Assembly (NCBI GenBank): GCA_017304475.1
Contig: JAFKKV010000024.1
Coordinates: 62,001 to 126,000, forward strand
Length of the DNA: 64,000 nt
DNA from: Hyphomicrobiales bacterium
GTDB taxonomy: Bacteria; Pseudomonadota; Alphaproteobacteria; Rhizobiales; Phreatobacteraceae
Reading direction: 5' to 3'
In this document: positions 58,501 through 64,000 of the stretch, one piece after another
Position numbering within the stretch: position 1 is the first letter of the stretch
How the letters are laid out: the number at the start of each line of letters is the position of its first letter
Position numbers and translations under genes: made by a program
Notes under the pieces: model-generated
What the model saw: the letters and a program-made list of their open reading frames with translations, nothing else
Told to the model about the DNA's origin: nothing
The model's database searches: none

Positions 58501-59372
58501 CACAGCTTCTCCCGCGCGAGACCGGCGCCGAGCAGGCCTTGCGGCCGGATGATCAGGATGACCAGCAGCAGGCCGTAGACGGTGATGTTGACCATGTTGG
58601 CGCCGAGGAAATGGATCGACAGGACCTCGGCGAGGCCGATGATCATGCCGCCGAGAATGGCGCCCCAGATGCTGCCCATGCCGCCGATGATCATGGCGGC
58701 CACACCCTTGAAGCCGACCACTTCGCCCATGAAGGGCGAGGCCTGCTGGTAGTTCATGGCGAAGAGGATGCCGCCCATGGCGGTGAACACCGCCGAGAAC
58801 ACGAAGACCTGCGGGATCAGCCGGGAGACATTGATGCCGAGCAGCGTGGCGGTCTCGCGGCTCTCGGCGATGGCACGGATGCGCCGGCCGGCATTGGTCG
58901 CCTTCAGGAAGATCGACAGGCCGGTGACCAGGGCGAGCGCGACCACGAGGCTGATCAGCTGGGCGCTGCCGATCACCAGGCCCGCGACGCGAATGTTGAA
59001 ATCGGGGATCAGGGCCGGAAAGGACTGCTGGTCGGAGCCGAAGCGGATCAGCACCAGGTTTTCCAAGAGCACCAGGAAGCCGAGCGAGCTGACCAGCGGG
59101 ATCTCCGGATCGCCCTCGGCCATCAGGCGGTAGGACAGGCGCTCGACCAGGAGCGCGACCGCGGCCGCCGCGCAGAGCGCCGACAGGACCGCGACCGACC
59201 AGTGCCAGCCGGCGGCCAGCATGGCCCAGCTGACCATGCCGCCGACCATGAACAGGCCGGGGATCGAGAAATTCAGGAAATTGAGGATGCCGATGGCGAT
59301 GGTGAAAGCCACCGCGACGAGCACGTAGATGCTCCCCAGCATCGACCCGTTGACGATCTGCTGTGCCAGCAT
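58500..59372 (-). CDS. livH: ABC importer permease, LivH type
   Basis: This 290-residue permease opens MLAQQIVNGSMLGSIYVLVAVAFTIAIGILNFLNFSIPGLFMVGG and has the LivH EAA loop ATNAGRRIRAIAESRETATLLGINVSRLIPQVF. It is the first gene of the eight-gene operon (livH-livM-livG-livF-SBP-DUF2848-gntR). The ATG at 59372 follows GAGGAG. Its promoter contains the 19-bp dyad shared with the monooxygenase operon. Confidence 0.93.
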   Translation of the reverse strand: MLAQQIVNGSMLGSIYVLVAVAFTIAIGILNFLNFSIPGLFMVGGMVSWAMLAAGWHWSVAVLSALCAAAAVALLVERLSYRLMAEGDPEIPLVSSLGFLVLLENLVLIRFGSDQQSFPALIPDFNIRVAGLVIGSAQLISLVVALALVTGLSIFLKATNAGRRIRAIAESRETATLLGINVSRLIPQVFVFSAVFTAMGGILFAMNYQQASPFMGEVVGFKGVAAMIIGGMGSIWGAILGGMIIGLAEVLSIHFLGANMVNITVYGLLLVILIIRPQGLLGAGLAREKL

Positions 59373-59408
59373 GGGCACTCTCCTCAAATGAGAATTATCA
59401 TTCTTAAT

Positions 59409-59427
59409 TAGCTTTAGAAGAAAGCTA
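59409..59427. promoter_or_regulatory. Operator-like dyad in the liv promoter
   Basis: On the minus strand TAGCTTTCTTCTAAAGCTA is a perfect 7-5-7 dyad, with AGA before it and ATT after it, as at 50519-50537. A TTGACT lies 11 bases upstream. It is 37 bases before the livH start. The stretch 59428-59678 has no gene. Confidence 0.75.
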
Positions 59428-59678
59428 TCTAAAATCGAAGTCAAGCTGAAATTTCATACGCCGCGCAGCCGGCGTAGGCAGGGCGGCCGCCCGCGCCGGC
59501 AGCGTCGCGTCGAGATTTTGGGCAAAGGGCAGGGAGCGGATCGCCGGCGGCGTCGGCGACACGGGCCGTTGCCGGCCGCCACGCGGCCGCAAGCCGCGGC
59601 GCGCGGGCGTCAGCCGGTCATCGAGAGGTCAGGATGTCCGCGCGTCGGACGTGAAGCATGCGGGCCGGCGCCGCCGGC

Positions 59679-60656
59679 TCAGCGAAATTCCGGCGCGAGC
59701 GGCTGGGCGGCTTTCGCGTCGTCCGTTCGTTGCCGCGTTTCGGTGACCCCGTGCAGCGCGTCCCGGGAGGCGCGCTGAAGATGCTGCCGGAGCGCGGCCG
59801 AGGCGGCCGGCCGGTCGTCGGCCAGGAGCGCGTCGATGACCGCGATATGCTCGTTGCACCAGGCCATGACGCGCGAGGCCTCCTCGTAGATGCCGAGCTC
59901 CATCAGGCGGCGCAGCTCGATCTGCTGGCGCACGGCGGCGACCACGAAAGGGTTGCCGGAAAAGCTCGCCAGGCCGCCATGGAAATCGGCATCGAGCGCC
60001 ACCGCGCCGGTGCGCATCATCAACCTCTGCCTGATGATGCTGGCCGGCACGGCGGGGTCGCCGATCTCGGCGAGCAGCTCGACATGGCGCTCGCGCAGCG
60101 ACAGCAGCATGTCCGGACGCGCCTTGAACGGCCCGAGCATCAGCGCCGCGGGTTCGACCAGCAGGCGGAAGTCGTAACTCGCCCGCACGCTGTCGACATC
60201 GTTCATGGTCTCGGCGAAACGCCAGGCCCGCCCCGCGCCGCGGACCAGCAGGCCGTCATCTTCCAGGCGTCCGAGCACGTTTTCCAGGAGCGGCCTGGTC
60301 GCGTCGTAGCGCCCGGCCAGCATGGCCTGGGTGACCTCGGCCGGGATCACGTTGGCGATGCGCTCGCGGAGGATCAGGCCATAGAGAAGGTCCTCGGCCG
60401 ACGGCGGCGCCTCCAGGTGCAAGGCCTTCAGGCCCGCGCCGTCCTTGAGCAGGAAGAAGCCCTGGTTCGGACGTGCCTCGACCGCCCGCTCGGCCACCAG
60501 GATCTTCATGGCGGCGCGCACCGGCGTGCGCGAAATGCCCAGCTGCTTGGCAAGCTCGGTTTCGGTGACGTGGCGTCCTTGTCGCCAGCCGGCGCGCGCG
60601 GCGAGATCGGCGATCTCGCGGGCCAGCGCAATGGCTCTTGGCTTGGGAGGAGTCAT
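59679..60656 (-). CDS. GntR-family (FCD) regulator with extended ligand region
   Basis: This 325-residue protein is longer than typical FCD regulators. The N-terminal winged HTH (ALAREIADLAARAGWRQGRHVTETELAKQLGISRTPVRAAMKILVAERAVEARPNQGFFLL) is followed by an inserted second winged-helix-like segment (SAEDLLYGLILRERIANVIPAEVTQAMLAGRYDATRPLLENVLGRLEDDGLLVRGAGRAWRF, about 85-147) and then the FCD domain with metal-site residues (DADFHGGLASFSGNPFV). It is divergent from the amino-acid-type importer and probably controls it. Confidence 0.9.
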   Translation of the reverse strand: MTPPKPRAIALAREIADLAARAGWRQGRHVTETELAKQLGISRTPVRAAMKILVAERAVEARPNQGFFLLKDGAGLKALHLEAPPSAEDLLYGLILRERIANVIPAEVTQAMLAGRYDATRPLLENVLGRLEDDGLLVRGAGRAWRFAETMNDVDSVRASYDFRLLVEPAALMLGPFKARPDMLLSLRERHVELLAEIGDPAVPASIIRQRLMMRTGAVALDADFHGGLASFSGNPFVVAAVRQQIELRRLMELGIYEEASRVMAWCNEHIAVIDALLADDRPAASAALRQHLQRASRDALHGVTETRQRTDDAKAAQPLAPEFR

Positions 60657-60917
60657 GTCGGCGGCACGCGACTTGCTTTGTTCAGGGCGATCGTTAGGCT
60701 CCGTATTGTACTAACTGCAGCAGATAGGACAATGTGGAATTTCTCAGGGGGGCTTGGTTGAGCATGCACATGGCATCCGCCCAGAAAACAGGCAGTGCCC
60801 GGCGTCGCGGATCCTCCGGACGTGCCGGTCGAGCTTCGCGGGCCACGGTCCCGGCCAGAGCCTCGTCCTGGCCAGCCTCCGTCTTGGAATTGAAGCATCC
60901 AGCCTCCAGGAGTTCCC

Positions 60918-61769
60918 ATGTTGCTTGATCTATCGGCCCGCTTTCACCTGCCGGCGTCCCGGCTGCGCAAGACCCTGGCCGGCCTGTTCGCCGCGGCGGC
61001 CGTCATGCTCGCGGCGAGCCCGTCTCTCGCCCAGCCGCCGCTGAGCGGCCTGGTGACCGCAGGCAAGCTCACCTATGGCACCGCCGCGACCTTCGCGCCG
61101 TTCGAATACACAATCGACGGCAGGCTTACCGGTTTCGACATCGATTTCATCGAGGCGATCGCCAAGAAATTGTCGCTCGAACCCGTGCCTCTCAACCTCG
61201 AGTTCCGCGGCCTCATCCCGGCGCTCCAGGGCCGCCGGGTCGATATCATCAACTCGGCCATGTACATCAATCCGGCCCGCTCCGAGCAGGTCGATTTCGT
61301 GCCCTATATGAAGATCGGCCAGCAAATGGTGGTGCGGCGGGGCAATCCCCTGGGCATTCGCGGGCGCGACGATCTCTGCGGGCGCAAGGTCGCGGTGACG
61401 CTCGGCGGCATCCAGGAAACCTATGCGCGTCAGGACGCCGAGCGCTGCAAGACGGCCGGCCGCCCGGACCTGACCGTGATGACCTTTCCGACCGCGCAGG
61501 ATTCGGCGCTCTCGGTCCGCCAGGGCCGGGCCGATGCCTATTACGAAAGCACGGCCGGGGTCGCCAAGATCGTGCTCGAACGCGCGGATATCTTCGAAGC
61601 CGTCGGCCAGGTCTTCGAGTTCGGCACGCAGATCGGCATCGCCGTGCGCAAGGGCGACACGGCCACCGCCGAGACCATTGCCGCGGCGATCCGCCAGGTG
61701 GCGGCCGACGGCACCTACAAGCGCCTGATGGAAAAATACAATCTGCCGCCGGAAGGCAGCCTGTTCTGA
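60918..61769 (+). CDS. Polar amino-acid-type ABC importer, substrate-binding protein
   Basis: This 283-residue periplasmic protein has a signal peptide with a long basic start (LSARFHLPASRLRKTLAGLFAAAAVMLAASPSLAQ, cleavage near residue 39). The SBP_bac_3 domain follows (LTYGTAATFAPFEYTIDGRLTGFDIDFIEAIAKKL, ALQGRRVDIINSAMYINPARSEQVDFVPYM). It should bind an amino acid or a related compound. GGAG lies nine bases before the ATG. The 261-base gap 60657-60917 to the GntR gene holds the divergent promoters, including GTTAG and CTAAC arms around TATTGTA at 60694-60716. Confidence 0.92.
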   Translation: MLLDLSARFHLPASRLRKTLAGLFAAAAVMLAASPSLAQPPLSGLVTAGKLTYGTAATFAPFEYTIDGRLTGFDIDFIEAIAKKLSLEPVPLNLEFRGLIPALQGRRVDIINSAMYINPARSEQVDFVPYMKIGQQMVVRRGNPLGIRGRDDLCGRKVAVTLGGIQETYARQDAERCKTAGRPDLTVMTFPTAQDSALSVRQGRADAYYESTAGVAKIVLERADIFEAVGQVFEFGTQIGIAVRKGDTATAETIAAAIRQVAADGTYKRLMEKYNLPPEGSLF

Positions 61770-61850
61770 TCCCGTTCGCTGCCGGCCGCCGGTGCCCCGG
61801 GCATCGGCGGCCGGACGCATCGCCCCGACCCTCGCCCGCGCGGATACAGA

Positions 61851-62582
61851 ATGATCTTCGATGCGCCTGAACTGATCTGGTCCTATCTGACGAGCCCGCG
61901 CTTCTTCCAGGCGGCGATGATGACGCTTCTGATCAGCATCTGCTCGCTGATCGGCGGCATGGTCGTCGGCCTGGTGCTGGCCTTGCTGCAGGAGGCGCGG
62001 CTCGCCCCCTTGCGCGCCATCGCGGTCGGCTATCTCTGGCTGTTCCGCGGCACGCCGGTGCTGTTCCAACTGATCTTCGTCTTCAACGTGCTGCCGTCCT
62101 TCGGCTTCGTGCTGTCGGGATTTGCCTGCGCCATCCTGGCGCTGTCGCTGAACGAGGGCGCCTATATGGCCGAGATCATGCGCTCGGGCATCCTCACCGT
62201 CGGGCGTGGCCAGCGGAACGCCGCCCGTGCGCTCGGCATGCAGGACTGGCAGGTGATGCGCTGGGTCGTGCTGCCCCAGGCGCTCAGGATCATCATTCCG
62301 CCGATCGGCAATCAGTTCATCGGCATGCTGAAGCTCTCGGCGCTGGTCTCGGTCATCGCGGTCGAGGAATTGCTGCTGGTCGCCAACCAGACCGCCTCGT
62401 CGAACTTCCGCTATCTCGAAGCCCTGGCCGCGGCGGGCATCTATTACCTCGCCATGACCACCGTCTTCATGGTCCTGCAAAGCCTGATCGAGCGCACGCT
62501 GCGCCGTCGCGGCCGGCCGGCCAAGGGCGGTCTCACCCAGCGCATGCTGAGCGCCACGAGCGACCTCGGGAGGGTCAGATGA
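61851..62582 (+). CDS. Amino-acid-type ABC importer permease
   Basis: This 243-residue HisM/GlnP-type permease has about five helices, with [64 protein letters not shown] at the start. The EAA loop is [58 protein letters not shown]. Only one permease gene is present, so it probably forms a homodimer. Its stop overlaps the ATPase start by four bases. Confidence 0.93.
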   Translation: MIFDAPELIWSYLTSPRFFQAAMMTLLISICSLIGGMVVGLVLALLQEARLAPLRAIAVGYLWLFRGTPVLFQLIFVFNVLPSFGFVLSGFACAILALSLNEGAYMAEIMRSGILTVGRGQRNAARALGMQDWQVMRWVVLPQALRIIIPPIGNQFIGMLKLSALVSVIAVEELLLVANQTASSNFRYLEALAAAGIYYLAMTTVFMVLQSLIERTLRRRGRPAKGGLTQRMLSATSDLGRVR

Positions 62583-63351
62583 GCCTTGCGGAACGCTCCG
62601 CCATCGACCGCGCGCCGATCATCGACGCGGCCGCCATTCACAAGAGCTATGGCGAACTTGCCGTCCTGCGCGGCGTCGGGCTGACCGTCGCCCGGGGCGA
62701 TTGCCTGTGCATCGTCGGCCCCTCGGGATCGGGCAAGTCGACCTTGCTGCGCTGCCTCAACCTGCTCGAGCCGATCGAGAGCGGCCGCATCCTGTTCGAG
62801 GGTGACGATATCGCCCAGGCGCCGAAGTCGCGGGCGCCCGCCATCCGCCAGCGGATCGGCATGGTGTTCCAGAATTTCGAGCTGTTCCAGCATCTCTCGG
62901 CCCGCGAAAACGTCGCGCTGGCACCGATCAAGGTGAAGGGCGAGAACCGGGCAGCGGCCCTCGAGCGCGCCCAGCAATTGCTCGCCAAGGTGCATTTGCC
63001 GGACAAGGGCGACGCCTTTCCCGACGAGCTCTCCGGCGGCCAGCAGCAGCGGGTCGCCATCGCCCGGGCGCTGGCGATGGAGCCGGCGCTGATGCTCTAT
63101 GACGAGCCGACCAGCGCGCTCGATCCGGAAACCGTCGGCGAAGTGCTGCAGGTGATGCAGGAACTGGCGGAAGAGGGCCGGACCAGCATCGTGGTGACCC
63201 ATGAAATGGGTTTCGCCCGGCGCGCCGCCGACCGCGTGATGTTCATGGATGGCGGGCTGGTGGTGCACGAGGCCCCGCCGGCGGATTTCTTCTCGCCCGA
63301 TGCCGCGGTGCCCGAGCGGCTCGCGCGGTTCCTCGGACGGCTCTCCCACTG

Positions 63352-63352
<1 letters not shown>
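62579..63352 (+). CDS. Amino-acid-type ABC importer ATPase
   Basis: This 257-residue ATPase has Walker [20 protein letters not shown] near residue 45, a Q-loop in [19 protein letters not shown], signature [19 protein letters not shown], Walker [15 protein letters not shown], and an H-loop VVTHEM. It energises the permease encoded before it. It overlaps both neighbours, with a one-base TGATG overlap to the peptidase gene, so the operon continues. Confidence 0.95.

Positions 63353-64000
<648 letters not shown>

Overview
The window looks like a GC-rich alphaproteobacterial chromosome, most likely of the order Hyphomicrobiales (Rhizobiales). It carries a complete integrated conjugative element of about 39.5 kb. 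The order is inferred from gene content (hisE-coaA overlap, Liv- and His-type ABC importers with FCD-type GntR regulators, trb/traG/VirD2-like transfer genes with DUF736, DUF2840, DUF2274 and DUF2285 companions). Genus and species cannot be read from this sequence.

Left chromosome (1-7226): a partial enoyl-CoA hydratase, coaA and hisE, small membrane proteins, a GNAT acetyltransferase, a CHAD protein coupled to msrA, a Na+/H+ antiporter-like transporter, and a tRNA-Arg(CCG) gene at 7156-7232 whose 3' end is the integration site.

Integrative element (7227-46730): almost every gene is on the minus strand. From the left come a large serine recombinase with a small DNA-binding partner, a LysR regulator, the mating-pair formation block trbI-G-F-L-K-J-E-D-C-B with DUF2274 and a CopG protein, the coupling protein TraG, an XRE/DUF2285 control pair, a GNAT/DUF1778 toxin-antitoxin pair, the VirD2-like relaxase, a lytic transglycosylase, DUF736, TraF-like peptidase, DUF2840, an RHH protein, ParA, RepA, an AlpA/MerR-type HTH protein, a frameshifted DUF2285 regulator, DUF932, a second DUF736, a HEPN-like gene, a membrane protein and a large ParB-like protein. 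The right end is cargo: two paralogous LuxR solos flanking an autotransporter, a frameshifted zinc-ribbon membrane protein and another membrane protein, then a truncated Fic-type protein. The two 9-bp cores (7227-7235 and 46722-46730) define the ends.

The most striking observation is that the attachment core lies inside the recombinase reading frame. In the integrated state the last residues of the recombinase are encoded by the antisense strand of the host tRNA-Arg. Joining the two ends in silico, as in the excised circle, instead gives an open frame with a different tail and stop, and this tail is still encoded at the right end (46674-46722). Integration and excision therefore exchange the C-terminus of the recombinase.

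Right chromosome (46731-64000): a putative immunity-type protein, a DUF1801 protein, a strong candidate small RNA with its own promoter and terminator, an AraC regulator, and a MarR regulator divergent from a flavin reductase/HpaB-type monooxygenase/cupin operon. An eight-gene minus-strand operon follows (livH-M-G-F, substrate-binding protein, DUF2848, GntR). A 19-bp dyad occurs in both the monooxygenase and liv promoters, which suggests that uptake and oxidation of one aromatic-type substrate are co-regulated. The window ends with a GntR regulator, a polar amino-acid-type ABC importer and a truncated M20 peptidase.
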